Source of the DNA: Cytobacillus gottheilii
GTDB taxonomy: Bacteria > Bacillota > Bacilli > Bacillales > Cytobacillaceae
Assembly (NCBI RefSeq): GCF_900166665.1
Contig: NZ_LT800494.1
Coordinates: forward strand, 1,034,608 to 1,098,607
DNA length: 64,000 nt
Direction: 5' to 3'
Shown here: positions 55,357 to 64,000 of the stretch, one piece after another
Position numbering within the stretch: position 1 is the stretch's first letter
Layout of the letters: each line of letters starts with the position of its first letter
Made by a program: the position numbers and the translations under genes
The notes under the pieces: model-generated
What the model saw: the letters and a program-made list of their open reading frames with translations, nothing else
Database searches by the model: none
Told to the model about the DNA's origin: nothing

Positions 55357-56080
55357 TAGGAGAGGACCAAAACCTAAAAAAGGCGCGCCGACTTGGATGG
55401 TTACCTTCTCTGACTTAGTTACACTTATACTAGTGTTTTTTATTCTTTTGTTTTCCATGTCGCAAATAGACGTTTTTAAATTCCAGGCAATTGCGGAGTC
55501 TTTTCGAACAAGAGAAATTTTAGACTTCTACCCTTCTATTATTGAAAATGAACATCCTGGTGAAGCTAGTGATAGCGAGGCAGATGTGAGCAGCAGTTCA
55601 GAAGAAGGAACACTGGATCATTTGCTTGCTGAAGTACAGGCATACCTGCTGGAAAACGGGATGGAAGATGTCATCGTTGCAAATAGAACAGAACGCGGAG
55701 TGGTATTGGTTTTACAGGAGCAGATTCTGTTTGAATCAGGTGCAGCCGATTTGAAAGAACAATCTTTTCCATTCTTAAATAAAGTGGGAACAATGCTTTC
55801 TGAAATGCCCAATCTTGTAAAGGTTGAAGGTCATACGGACAGCAGGCCGATCACCACTTATCGCTATCCTTCGAACTGGGAGCTTTCAGCTGCGCGCTCC
55901 GCCAGTGTGATTCGTTATCTAGTAGAGGAACAGCAATTAGACAGTAGCCGTTTTGCAGCAATAGGTTATGGCGATACCCGGCCTGTAGCTGTAAATGACA
56001 GTCCGGAAAATTTAAGCAAAAACAGAAGAGTTGAAATTATTATTTCTGATCCTGCTTACAATGAAGAGGAACAGGATTAA
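55346..56080 (+). CDS. motS: Sodium-type flagellar stator protein MotS
   Basis: A 244-residue MotB-family protein. After a basic N-terminus (RGPKPKKGAP) there is one membrane helix TFSDLVTLILVFFILLFS, in which Asp near residue 24 is the ion-binding acid. A linker with many Ser and Glu (about 60-95) precedes the OmpA-type peptidoglycan-binding domain with VEGHTDSRP near 156 and NRRVEIII near the end. The overlap of 11 bases with motP couples the two. Sodium rather than proton use is inferred from gene context and MotP/S identity. Confidence 0.95.
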   Translation: MNANRRGPKPKKGAPTWMVTFSDLVTLILVFFILLFSMSQIDVFKFQAIAESFRTREILDFYPSIIENEHPGEASDSEADVSSSSEEGTLDHLLAEVQAYLLENGMEDVIVANRTERGVVLVLQEQILFESGAADLKEQSFPFLNKVGTMLSEMPNLVKVEGHTDSRPITTYRYPSNWELSAARSASVIRYLVEEQQLDSSRFAAIGYGDTRPVAVNDSPENLSKNRRVEIIISDPAYNEEEQD

Positions 56081-56086
56081 CAATTG

Positions 56087-56132
56087 AAAACGTTCTAGAG
56101 GATATGTAAAGTCCTCTGAACGTTTTTTTATT
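56087..56132 (+). terminator. Terminator of ccpA-motPS
   Basis: AAAACGTTC pairs with GAACGTTTT, with an inner stem AGAGGA / TCCTCT, then TTTTTTA. Confidence 0.9.
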
Positions 56133-56165
56133 ATAGGTATAACGGTTTCATGATAATGAATGATT

Positions 56166-57341
56166 TTATTCGGACGACGAAATCGATTTTATATCTTTCA
56201 ATGGATATAAAGCTTTATCCAGTGTATTTTGGTTTTTTTCTTCAATTTCTTTTTTGCGGGGAATTTCTTTATAGGCGTCCGTTGGGTCATCCCATTGATC
56301 AGGCAAAGGAACAGGAGCTTCTTTTGCCCATTTTTCAATCCATTCCTTAGGTATATTTCCATAACTATTCGAGTTTTCTGTCATCTCAAGCCAGATTAGT
56401 GACCAGGCTCTTGGTACAACCCTCCAAATATCGTAACCTCCGCCTCCTACCGCAATCCATCGGCCATCACAATATTGGTGAGCGATTTCATGTGCCAGCT
56501 TAGGAATCTCACGGTAAATTTTCATTGTTGCAGATAAGTGTGTAAGCGGATCCAAAAAATGAGCGTCTGCCCCATTTTGCGTAAGAATAATATCAGGTTT
56601 AAAAAATTCAGCAATCTTTCGAAGTGCCGTTTTGTAAGCATGAATCCAAGATTCATCTTCAGTAAAGGCATCCACTGGAATATTAAATGAATAGCCATAC
56701 CCTTTACCTTGCCCTCGTTCATTCACATTTCCTGTTCCAGGGAATAAGTAACGACCTGTTTCATGAATAGAAACCGTACAAACACTAGGATCATCATAAA
56801 ATGCCCATTGAACTCCATCGCCATGATGGGCATCGGTGTCAATATACAGAACGCGTGCCTGATATTTTTCCTGCAAATATTTAATGGCAACTGAGCTATC
56901 ATTATAGATGCAAAACCCAGAAGCTTTTCCTCTGAATCCATGATGCAATCCGCCGCCGATATGGAAAGCATGCTTCGCCTTTCCTTCCATAACATAATCT
57001 GCTGCAGTTAAAGTGCCGCCAACTAGTAGTGAACTGGCTTCATGCATATGAGGAAAAATAGGTGTATCCTCTGTGCCTAAGCCATAATTCTCTGCTGTCT
57101 CTTCAATGAGTCCGACAGTTCCAGCTTGTTTTACAGCTTGAATATAGCTGGGATCATGAATCAATTGCAGCTCTTCATCTAGTGCTAAGCGCGGAGGAAT
57201 CATTGATTCTTCATTTAAAGCACCAATCGATTGAAGCAAGCTGACTGTCAATTCTAATCTTTTCTGATTAAAAGGATGATTTTCGCTGAATTTATAGTTC
57301 ATAAGATCCTTCGAATAGATAAAAACAGAATCATGCATCAT
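56166..57341 (-). CDS. acuC: Acetoin utilization / class I deacetylase AcuC
   Basis: A 391-residue zinc deacetylase of the histone deacetylase fold. In B. subtilis, AcuC removes acetyl from AcsA and so reactivates it. Motifs: GGGLHHGFRGKASGFCIYND, with the catalytic His pair near residue 133, the metal Asp and His in DTDAHHGDGVQW near 170, and the later Asp in QNGADAHFLDPL. The ATG at 57341 overlaps the acuB stop by 4 bases (ATGA); a longer frame to 57368 lies inside acuB. It is the last gene of acuABC. Confidence 0.96.
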   Translation of the reverse strand: MMHDSVFIYSKDLMNYKFSENHPFNQKRLELTVSLLQSIGALNEESMIPPRLALDEELQLIHDPSYIQAVKQAGTVGLIEETAENYGLGTEDTPIFPHMHEASSLLVGGTLTAADYVMEGKAKHAFHIGGGLHHGFRGKASGFCIYNDSSVAIKYLQEKYQARVLYIDTDAHHGDGVQWAFYDDPSVCTVSIHETGRYLFPGTGNVNERGQGKGYGYSFNIPVDAFTEDESWIHAYKTALRKIAEFFKPDIILTQNGADAHFLDPLTHLSATMKIYREIPKLAHEIAHQYCDGRWIAVGGGGYDIWRVVPRAWSLIWLEMTENSNSYGNIPKEWIEKWAKEAPVPLPDQWDDPTDAYKEIPRKKEIEEKNQNTLDKALYPLKDIKSISSSE

Positions 57342-57985
57342 AGCAGTTTCCCGAATTGATTTGGCCATAGTACTTCATGTCCTGCTGATGTTAAATCCTC
57401 AATAATGGGAATAGGGTTCATAGTTTGTACACGAATGACAATGACCTTATATTGATGATCCTTCTTGTCTGGATAAACGAGTACACTTTGTATATTCGCT
57501 TTTCTTTTCGTGATAATTGAGGTAACATCATTTAGCTTTCCAGATTTATTCTCTACTCTGACTTCAAGATGAGAGCCAGGCTGATGCGCCCCAGTCAGCT
57601 CAACCAATGTGTGAAGAAGATCTGTTTCAGTGACAATACCGACAAGTCTTTTATTTCTAATAATCGGGAGACAGCTAATTCGATGTTCATATAAAACAGC
57701 AGACACTTCTGCAACTAAATCAAGTGGATGCCCAGTTATGACGTCCTTTTGCATGATTAAATGAAGTGGATTTTGTAAAGTATTCATAAATTGATCTGTT
57801 TCAAAAATGGATGGAGTTGCATCGCGAATGTCCCGATCTGTAACTAGTCCAATAAGCTGGCCTTGGGAATCAATAATAGGCAAATGGCGGATTTTATTCG
57901 CACTCATGATTTTTACTGCATCACCGATACTGTGTTCTTTTGTTAATGTGGTGACGTCCTGTTTCATTATTTCTTCCACAAGCAT
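57338..57985 (-). CDS. acuB: AcuB, CBS-domain and ACT-like protein
   Basis: A 215-residue protein. Two CBS domains (about 1-60 and 70-130; words IRHLPIIDSQGQLIGLVTDRD and ISCLPIIRNKRLVGIVTETD) are followed by an ACT-like C-terminal half. CBS pairs bind adenine nucleotides, so AcuB may sense energy state for the AcuA/AcuC pair, but this is not proven. The frame opens at 57997, but ATG 57985 with GGTGGGG six bases upstream matches B. subtilis AcuB. It overlaps acuC by 4 bases. Confidence 0.95.
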   Translation of the reverse strand: MLVEEIMKQDVTTLTKEHSIGDAVKIMSANKIRHLPIIDSQGQLIGLVTDRDIRDATPSIFETDQFMNTLQNPLHLIMQKDVITGHPLDLVAEVSAVLYEHRISCLPIIRNKRLVGIVTETDLLHTLVELTGAHQPGSHLEVRVENKSGKLNDVTSIITKRKANIQSVLVYPDKKDHQYKVIVIRVQTMNPIPIIEDLTSAGHEVLWPNQFGKLL

Positions 57986-58016
57986 GTTCTGCCCCACCTT
58001 TAGTAAGAAATTGTCT

Positions 58017-58649
58017 TTAATACATAAAACGATTCATAAATCTTAATTGATCAAATTGCTGGATGGATTCAGGCTGAATTCTTTTTCCGATTCTGGCCAT
58101 TAAACAATTGGCAGGGTGTGAACTTATTTCCGGCTCATCTGTTGCATACCATTCAAGTCCGCCAGCGTTCATCATTTTCTCCATTACTTTACGATATTCC
58201 CAAACATTTAAGCCGGTACCCTTTAAGTCCCAGTGCCAATAGTATTCGGTCGTAATGATGATGTAATTTTCCATGGCATCATCCATCATAGAAACCTTTA
58301 GCAGATTTTTCCCTGTTCCGTATCCACGGAAACCAGGAATCACCTCAATGGCGCCTAATTCAATTAAATCAGGCATTTTTCCTTCAGACCATCTTTCAAG
58401 TGGATCTGGATATAAATAGGTGACATAGCCTACAATCGTATCTCGACAGCGCGCAATAATAATCCTTCCCTCTGGCAGTCCAGCAATCTCAATTAATGCC
58501 TTCTTTTGCTGCTCTGGAGGTCGAAAGGCAGTTAAGTCTTTATGAAATTCATATTCTTGTAGTTTTTCCGGTGGAATGGGTCCTTCAATAATGATATTTT
58601 CGCTTGGTGTTTTGAGTTCTTTGGCATTATATGTTTTCGGATGGTCCAT
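58017..58649 (-). CDS. acuA: Protein acetyltransferase AcuA
   Basis: A 210-residue GNAT acetyltransferase that in B. subtilis acetylates and inactivates acetyl-CoA synthetase. The acetyl-CoA pocket is seen in ELGAIEVIPGFRGYGTGKNLL near residue 104-124 (R/QxxGxG/A type RGYGTG). The N-terminal part, YNAKELKTPSENIIIEGP, is AcuA-specific. The frame opens at 58691, but ATG 58649 behind AAAGGCGGTG gives exactly the B. subtilis size. It is the first gene of acuABC, divergent from acsA. Confidence 0.96.
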   Translation of the reverse strand: MDHPKTYNAKELKTPSENIIIEGPIPPEKLQEYEFHKDLTAFRPPEQQKKALIEIAGLPEGRIIIARCRDTIVGYVTYLYPDPLERWSEGKMPDLIELGAIEVIPGFRGYGTGKNLLKVSMMDDAMENYIIITTEYYWHWDLKGTGLNVWEYRKVMEKMMNAGGLEWYATDEPEISSHPANCLMARIGKRIQPESIQQFDQLRFMNRFMY

Positions 58650-58682
58650 CAATTCACCGCCTTTTTTTCGTAGTTTAGTTCT

Positions 58683-58710
58683 ATTATACATAAATCTAGT
58701 ATGTATGAAG
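58683..58710 (-). promoter_or_regulatory. Sigma-A promoter of acuABC
   Basis: On the minus strand CTTCAT (58710-58705) and TATAAT (58688-58683) with a 16-base spacer. The -10 is perfect and the -35 weak. The -35 lies inside the cre-like sequence. Confidence 0.55.
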
Positions 58711-58718
58711 CGCTTTCA
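58706..58718. promoter_or_regulatory. cre-like CcpA operator
   Basis: TGAAGCGCTTTCA matches the cre right half CGNTNWCA fully and the palindrome TGAAAGCGCTTTCA except for one missing A in the left arm. It covers the acuA -35 element, so CcpA binding would block acuABC. B. subtilis has CcpA control of acu/acs, which supports the call. Confidence 0.55.
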
Positions 58719-58973
58719 CTGAATTTTCTATGAAATTTTCTACAGGAATTTTCAAGTGGTGAAATCATCCCTTTAGCCAGGAAAAAATTTAAGGAGAGGG
58801 GACCCATTGAAACAGTGTGCAGCATTAACTTATCGCAGTACTTACTAACAAGTTATTTCTCTATAATTGTTAAGTCCTGCAATATATCTTGTCTAACTAG
58901 AGATGTTTTTTCTATAACTATAAGGATAATTATAAAAATATATAGTCAATTAGAAGGAATAATATTTTTAAAA

Positions 58974-59002
58974 TTGAGAAAACAACATATCTGTACTATA
59001 AT
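58974..59002 (+). promoter_or_regulatory. Sigma-A promoter of acsA
   Basis: TTGAGA at 58974-58979 and TATAAT at 58997-59002 with a 17-base spacer, 34 bases before the start codon. Confidence 0.8.
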
Positions 59003-59035
59003 ATTAGCAAATGAATAAAAGGGGGATTTTGGCAT

Positions 59036-60754
59036 ATGAAATTGGAAGCGCTGCCAGTTATTCAAGGGAATTATTATTTGGAAAATTATGATGAGCAATA
59101 CGCTAATTATGATTGGTCAGAAGCAGAAAAGAACTTCTCGTGGAGTGAAACAGGTAAAGTGAATCTGGCATATGAAGCCATTGATCGACATGCTGAAAAC
59201 TTTAGAAAAAATAAAATCGCTCTTTATTATCGAGATGGAATCAGAAATGAAAAGTACACGTTTAAAGAAATGAAAGATCAGTCCAACAAAGCAGGAAACG
59301 TTCTTAAAACGCATGCTAATGTAGAAAAAGGAGACCGAGTGTTTATCTTTATGCCGCGCTGCCCTGAGCTCTATTTCGCTGTATTAGGTGCGATTAAACT
59401 CGGAGCTATTATTGGACCTTTGTTTGAGGCATTTATGGAGGGAGCTGTAAAGGATCGCCTTGAAGATAGTGAAGCTAAAGTGCTCATCACAACTCCTGAA
59501 CTGCTTGATCGTGTACCGGTTGACCAGCTGCCGGCATTAAAGTCAATTGTTCTAATCGGTGAGGATATCAATGAAGATGGAAAATTTATTAATTTTAGAA
59601 AAAGGATGGAAGAAGCGAGCAAACAACTGGAGATTGAATGGGTTGACTTATCAGATGGACTAATATTGCATTATACTTCCGGCTCGACAGGAAAGCCAAA
59701 AGGGGTATTGCATGTTCATAAAGCGATGGTACAGCATGCTCAGACAGCAAAGTGGGTACTTGATTTAAAAGAGGAGGATGTATACTGGTGTACGGCCGAT
59801 CCAGGTTGGGTAACTGGCACAAGTTATGGAATCTTCGGACCATGGTTAAACGGCGTGTCGAATGTTATTGTTGGTGGACGCTTTAACCCTGAAACATGGT
59901 ATAAGATGATTGAAGAATATGGAGTAACTGTCTGGTATAGTGCTCCAACTGCATTTAGAATGCTAATGGGAGCGGGAGATGAAGTCATTAAAAAGTTTGA
60001 TTTATCGAGCCTGCGACATATTTTAAGTGTTGGTGAACCTCTTAATCCAGAGGTAATTAAATGGGGAATGAAGGTATTTGGACTGCGCATTCATGATACA
60101 TGGTGGATGACAGAAACAGGTGCACAGCTTATTTGCAACTACCCGTCAATGGAGATTAAGCCAGGTTCTATGGGAAGACCCGTTCCAGGTGTTAAAGCGG
60201 CTATTGTGGATGACCAGGGAAATGAACTGCCGCCAAACAGAATGGGGAATTTGGCTATTAAAAAGGGCTGGCCATCCATGATGGCAACAATTTGGAATAA
60301 TCCGCAAAAATATGAATCTTACTTTATGCCGGGAGATTGGTATGTTTCAGGAGATTCTGCCTATATGGACGAGGATGGCTATTTCTGGTTTCAAGGACGT
60401 GTAGATGATGTGATTATGACATCAGGCGAGCGTGTAGGTCCATTTGAAGTCGAAAGCAAGCTGTTAGAGCACCCTGCAGTTGCAGAGGCAGGCGTCATTG
60501 GGAAACCCGATCCAGTCAGAGGAGAAATCATTAAGGCTTTTGTTGCTTTAATGGACGGTTATGAGCCATCGGATGAACTGATTGAAGATATCCGTGTATT
60601 TGTTAAAAAAGGCTTGGCTGCACATGCTGCACCTAGGGAAATTGAATTTCGTGATAAATTGCCTAAAACGAGAAGCGGTAAGATTATGCGCCGGGTTTTA
60701 AAAGCGTGGGAATTGGAGCTCCCGACAGGTGATTTATCGACGATGGAGGACTAA
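59036..60754 (+). CDS. acsA: Acetyl-CoA synthetase
   Basis: A 572-residue adenylate-forming enzyme that makes acetyl-CoA from acetate, ATP and CoA. The P-loop-like motif LHYTSGSTGKPKGVLH is near residue 211-226, DTWWMTETGAQ near 358, and VDDVIMTSGERVGPFEVE near 458. The C-terminal PKTRSGKIMRR places the catalytic lysine at residue 549, the same number as the lysine that AcuA acetylates in B. subtilis AcsA. The length is also the same. AAAGGGGG precedes the ATG. The gene faces away from acuABC and has its own promoter. Confidence 0.98.
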   Translation: MKLEALPVIQGNYYLENYDEQYANYDWSEAEKNFSWSETGKVNLAYEAIDRHAENFRKNKIALYYRDGIRNEKYTFKEMKDQSNKAGNVLKTHANVEKGDRVFIFMPRCPELYFAVLGAIKLGAIIGPLFEAFMEGAVKDRLEDSEAKVLITTPELLDRVPVDQLPALKSIVLIGEDINEDGKFINFRKRMEEASKQLEIEWVDLSDGLILHYTSGSTGKPKGVLHVHKAMVQHAQTAKWVLDLKEEDVYWCTADPGWVTGTSYGIFGPWLNGVSNVIVGGRFNPETWYKMIEEYGVTVWYSAPTAFRMLMGAGDEVIKKFDLSSLRHILSVGEPLNPEVIKWGMKVFGLRIHDTWWMTETGAQLICNYPSMEIKPGSMGRPVPGVKAAIVDDQGNELPPNRMGNLAIKKGWPSMMATIWNNPQKYESYFMPGDWYVSGDSAYMDEDGYFWFQGRVDDVIMTSGERVGPFEVESKLLEHPAVAEAGVIGKPDPVRGEIIKAFVALMDGYEPSDELIEDIRVFVKKGLAAHAAPREIEFRDKLPKTRSGKIMRRVLKAWELELPTGDLSTMED

Positions 60755-60799
60755 AAAGGAACTCTCTTTTTAGGAAGTATACTAGAATAATGAGCATAT

Positions 60800-60830
60800 A
60801 AAAAAAGCGCCATATGGCGCTTTTTTTATA
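60800..60830. terminator. Bidirectional terminator between acsA and the PBP gene
   Basis: AAAAAAGCGCCATATGGCGCTTTTTT region: GCGCCAT pairs with ATGGCGC with A-run and T-run, working for both convergent genes. Confidence 0.92.
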
Positions 60831-60866
60831 TTATATAAGTGTTTACCACTCAAGTTGCCGCGTTTT

Positions 60867-63824
60867 TTATTCTGAATCTCCGTCACCAGGTGGTTCAGGT
60901 TCATTTTCTCCTCCACCCGAATCTCCGTCACTAGGCGGATCAGGTTCATTCTCTCCACCGTCTGAATCTCCCTCACCATTATCTGGGTTTTGAGGAGGAT
61001 CTGGTTCAGGATCAGGTTTTGTATTAGTATCGGTATCTTTAGGTGGCTTCGGCGGTTCCGGTTTGTCAGCAGGAGGTTTTTCCTCAGGTTTGCTGCCAAT
61101 TTGTATTGAGTTAGAAGGCGCCGATTCCTGGCCTGCAATATCAACGGCTGTTACATAATATGAGCCATTTCCGGCTTGGTAAGTCAAATTCTCACCAGAA
61201 CGGATAGAAGCAACCTTTCCTCCCTCACTATAAATACGATAGCCAATAACATCATTTTCTGGATGTGCATTCCATGTTAATGTGTTGCCGGAAGCAGTAA
61301 CTGAAAGAGGTGATGGTACTTTGCCGTTATCCTCCATTTTGTCATCTGCAACAAGAATTTTTGACCATCGATCCTTTTTAGGAATAAGACTACTTGGGTT
61401 GACATTCGATATGCCGAATAACTTTTCTATATAATCTGGATTCAAGATCATGCCAGGCTCAGAAAATTCTTCTGGTGTAGATGGAAGAGCCATGTATTTG
61501 CGATCTCCAATTCTAACGAGTCTTCCAGTCCCCAGACTGTCATCCACTTGTGTAGGAACGAATTTGGCATTAAATAAATCTGTGTCAACCAGTCCAGCTG
61601 CAGAACAAGCTTCCGATGGAAGAAGACCAGATATTGCACAGAATGATCTGCTGACGATTCCGCCCGGCATTTTAAAGCTTTCGCTAGGGTCAACAAGCTC
61701 AGGAGCTATGTCATAAGCAGCATTCATTAAATCTGCCCATAGGTAGTTGGTTCTTAAGCTGTAGTTAAGACCGCCTGTTTTTAATGATTTAGGTGTATCA
61801 TAACCTGTCCATATGCCGAAAGAAACGTTTGGATTGGAAGCAACAAACCAAGAATCATAAAATTCGTTTCCTGTTCCTGTTTTCCCAGCCCAATCTGAAG
61901 CAAACTTTAATCTGCTTTTAATGGATGTAGCTGTACCGCTATTTATAACATCACGCATCATATCAATCGTTAAATAAGCAGTTTGCGGACTGAAAACATC
62001 AACTGGCTCGACTTCATGCTGAAAAATAGGATTTCCTTCTTTATCTGTTATTTTTTCAATGAGATAGGCATCTACAAACTGACCGCCATTCGCAAATGTG
62101 CCATATGCATTTGTATTTTCTTCTACTGTAACACCATATTCTAAAGATCCAATGGATGTTGCTAGATTGGTATAATCAGCTTCATATAAGGATGTAAAGC
62201 CCATTTTCGCAAGATATTCTGCTGGCCTTTGACCGACAATATCCTTATAAAGCTTAACAGCAGGCACATTATATGATTTTGCTAATGCGTACCGTGCGGA
62301 TACGAGGCCGCTATAAGATCTCGTATAGTTGTTTGGCCATGGCCTGCTTAAGGCAGGATTTAAATGAAGCGGTACGTCAGGCAGGATTGTACCTGGTGAT
62401 GCTTTTCCTAACTCCATTGCAGGTGCATAAACGAGTAATGGCTTCATTGTTGAACCATTTTGCCTGATTGCGCTTGTGGCATGGTTGAGCTGTTCTCGTT
62501 CATGATCCCGGCCGCCTACGAAACTGATAATTTTACCTGTTTTGTTTTCAATTAGTATGGCGCCAACTTCAACAGGCTCCATCACTTGAACATTCTCTCC
62601 AGTTTCAGGGTCTTTAACGGTTTCCCCTTTATCTGGTCCATAATTTGGATAATTATCTTTTACAGCTTGCATACTGTCGTAAATTTCTTTATTAACAGTA
62701 GAGTGTATTTTATAGCCATTTTGTCTAATATTACGATCTGCTAATGTTTGATATTCTTCTCTTAGCTGGTCATCGTTTTCCAAGTCTTTCTCTTCATAAC
62801 CATCATTCTTTGCTAATATCTTACTCATAATGTCAACTGCTCGTTTTTCTATTTCATACGTTAAGTAAGGATATTTCTCCAGAGGGTTGTCCTCATCTTG
62901 CTGCCTAAAATCTTGTGTAATATCATAGGCTATTGCTTCTTCATATTGTTTTTTGTTGATCTGTTCATCATCATACATCCGTTTTAAAACGGTCTGCATT
63001 CTGCTTAGTCCAGGTTCTAATCCTTCAGGCTCCTTTAATTCACCAGATTGCGTAAATGGTGTGTAGCCGAATGGGCTTTGTGGAAGTCCTGCAATAAAGG
63101 CAGCCTGCGGTAAGGTTAAATCTTTTGCTGCAACACCAAAAATACCTTCTGCAGCCGATTGAACTCCTGCAATATTTCTACCAGCAGAGTTTCTTCCAAA
63201 GGTTGAAACATTCATATACGCTTCTAAAATTTCCTTCTTTTCAAAAAACTTCTCAAGTCTGAGAGCAAGTAAAATTTCTTTCGCTTTTCTTTCGAAGGAA
63301 ATTTCATTTGTCAATATTTGATTTTTGATCAGCTGCTGGGTTAATGTACTTCCACCAGACTGAACGGATGAATTGCTGACTTCTTGAAAAAGAGCTCGCA
63401 GTATGGCTTTAGGAACAACTCCTTCATGCTCATAGAAATATTCATCCTCTGTAGCTACGATTGCATTCACTAAATACTCAGAAACATCATCAATATTTAC
63501 TTCTTCACGTTCCAGATCAGTTCTAAGCTTTCCCAAGTAAACATCGTTTGCAAAATAAAGCTCTGATGTTTCTTCATAGTTGTATATGTCTTTTTGCATG
63601 TTATCATAAGAACGGATAGGTTCATCTTTAACAAGAGAAGCAAAATATCCTGCGCCAGCTCCGCCTGCAAAGGCTGTACCGAGTACGATAACAATGATCA
63701 ATAAGAGCGTCAAATTCCAAATGACCTGGTATGTGATGCTTGCACCCTTGACTGTTTTCTTATTTGTAAAGAAACCGGCTGTCGGCTTTAACTTATTCTT
63801 CCAATTTTGAAGAATCTCTTTCAT
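60867..63824 (-). CDS. Class A penicillin-binding protein with Fn3 domain and acidic proline-rich tail
   Basis: A 985-residue bifunctional peptidoglycan synthase. After a short cytosolic part, one membrane helix (LLLIIVIVLGTAFAGGAGAGY) leads outside. The GT51 glycosyltransferase has its Glu in VATEDEYFYEHEGV near residue 122 and GGSTLTQQLIKN. The transpeptidase has SxxK at GSTMKPLL near 458, SYN in KSYNVPA and KTGTG near 646. A fibronectin type 3-like domain (about 850-925) and a tail of Pro, Asp, Glu and Gly with a repeated GGENEPxPP word end the protein. The frame opens at 63872; the ATG at 63824 has the best distance to AGGGGG, but 63830 and 63833 are close alternatives. It is PBP1A-like; I do not assign a symbol. 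Confidence 0.93.
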   Translation of the reverse strand: MKEILQNWKNKLKPTAGFFTNKKTVKGASITYQVIWNLTLLLIIVIVLGTAFAGGAGAGYFASLVKDEPIRSYDNMQKDIYNYEETSELYFANDVYLGKLRTDLEREEVNIDDVSEYLVNAIVATEDEYFYEHEGVVPKAILRALFQEVSNSSVQSGGSTLTQQLIKNQILTNEISFERKAKEILLALRLEKFFEKKEILEAYMNVSTFGRNSAGRNIAGVQSAAEGIFGVAAKDLTLPQAAFIAGLPQSPFGYTPFTQSGELKEPEGLEPGLSRMQTVLKRMYDDEQINKKQYEEAIAYDITQDFRQQDEDNPLEKYPYLTYEIEKRAVDIMSKILAKNDGYEEKDLENDDQLREEYQTLADRNIRQNGYKIHSTVNKEIYDSMQAVKDNYPNYGPDKGETVKDPETGENVQVMEPVEVGAILIENKTGKIISFVGGRDHEREQLNHATSAIRQNGSTMKPLLVYAPAMELGKASPGTILPDVPLHLNPALSRPWPNNYTRSYSGLVSARYALAKSYNVPAVKLYKDIVGQRPAEYLAKMGFTSLYEADYTNLATSIGSLEYGVTVEENTNAYGTFANGGQFVDAYLIEKITDKEGNPIFQHEVEPVDVFSPQTAYLTIDMMRDVINSGTATSIKSRLKFASDWAGKTGTGNEFYDSWFVASNPNVSFGIWTGYDTPKSLKTGGLNYSLRTNYLWADLMNAAYDIAPELVDPSESFKMPGGIVSRSFCAISGLLPSEACSAAGLVDTDLFNAKFVPTQVDDSLGTGRLVRIGDRKYMALPSTPEEFSEPGMILNPDYIEKLFGISNVNPSSLIPKKDRWSKILVADDKMEDNGKVPSPLSVTASGNTLTWNAHPENDVIGYRIYSEGGKVASIRSGENLTYQAGNGSYYVTAVDIAGQESAPSNSIQIGSKPEEKPPADKPEPPKPPKDTDTNTKPDPEPDPPQNPDNGEGDSDGGENEPDPPSDGDSGGGENEPEPPGDGDSE

Positions 63825-63852
63825 TCGCATCATTCCCCCTAAAATCACATAC

Positions 63853-63862
63853 ATTATAGCAT
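63853..63862 (-). promoter_or_regulatory. Possible extended -10 promoter of the PBP gene
   Basis: On the minus strand TGCTATAAT forms an extended -10 box about 29 bases before the chosen start. No good -35 is at 16-18 bases; TTGTCA is 20 bases away. The rest of the right edge to 64000 shows no gene. Confidence 0.4.
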
Positions 63863-64000
63863 AAGTCAACATCTAATATGACAAGGTTCGCCATTTATCT
63901 GAAATTTCCTTTTATTACTAGAAGTTTTTTGAAGAAAGATCGTTTATCTTTTGGGTAAGTAGAAACCTTTAATAAGTAATTTTATAAAAATAAATTTATT

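Larger units (their letters stand above)
58650..59035. other. Divergent acuA-acsA control region
   Basis: A 386-bp AT-rich spacer. It contains the acuA promoter, a cre-like site and the acsA promoter (each listed). Between about 58740 and 58960 I see no gene or strong structure. Confidence 0.6.

Noticed and set aside
60782..61144. 120-residue minus-strand frame at the end of the PBP gene
   Set aside because: It overlaps the low-complexity tail of the PBP in another frame and runs through the terminator. Its composition mirrors the repeated DNA.

Overview
The window looks like the chromosome of a low-GC Gram-positive bacterium of the family Bacillaceae (Bacillus sensu lato). The evidence is AGGAGG-type ribosome binding sites, frequent TTG and GTG starts, a leucine T-box leader, CcpA with a cre-like site, a sigma-B promoter, a bacillithiol-type YtxJ, and a gene order from leuS to acsA that follows the Bacillus subtilis yt- region closely. 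I cannot name the species. I see no rRNA, tRNA, CRISPR array, transposase or prophage.

Layout. 1-3.6 kb: 3' part of a cellobiose/lichenan-type PTS operon (IIC cut by the left edge, a small unknown protein, a ROK sugar kinase, IIA, a family 4 6-phospho-beta-glucosidase). 3.7-4.1 kb: degenerate tandem repeats of about 52 bp. 4.3-11 kb: an MFS transporter, T-box-controlled leuS, and a sulfur cassette (rhodanese, TusA-like carrier, YeeE/YedE channel). 11-17.5 kb: cse60, ytfP, murJ, ytzG, ytzE and an M48 protease with ankyrin repeats, with structured intergenic repeats before murJ. 17.9-31.5 kb: an EgtUV/OpuC-type importer, ythPQ, pepV, dat, thpR, ytlQ, ytlR, amyX and ytmP. 31.4-40.5 kb: ytzH, trmB, ytzB, ytoP, a DUF84 protein, ytoQ, a lipoprotein, a frameshifted small membrane gene, a second 52-bp repeat array, a chemoreceptor, ytpP and ytpQ. 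41-49.2 kb: sftA, a nicotinate phosphoribosyltransferase, murC, an M29 aminopeptidase and the stress operon ytxGHJ. 49.3-64 kb: an FtsA-like actin-fold protein with a long repeat tail, aroA, ccpA-motPS, the acetate module acuABC/acsA, and a large class A penicillin-binding protein.

How genes work together. CcpA is encoded here together with likely targets: the divergent acuABC/acsA region has a cre-like site over the acuA -35 element. AcuA and AcuC acetylate and deacetylate AcsA, and the modified lysine (residue 549) is present. MotP and MotS form a sodium-type flagellar stator downstream of ccpA, behind a long structured leader. MurC, MurJ and the class A PBP belong to peptidoglycan synthesis; SftA and the FtsA-like protein to division or DNA segregation.

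The least ordinary parts are the FtsA-like protein with five or six beta-grasp-like C-terminal repeats, the M48-ankyrin fusion, a three-copy family of about 300-320 bp elements with 12-bp terminal inverted repeats (one of which gives thpR a spurious in-frame N-terminus), two intergenic repeats whose stems covary, two separate arrays with the same 52-bp period, and the ccpA-motP leader with a candidate leader peptide. Nothing here is proven to be a new system; the FtsA-like protein is the best candidate for follow-up.
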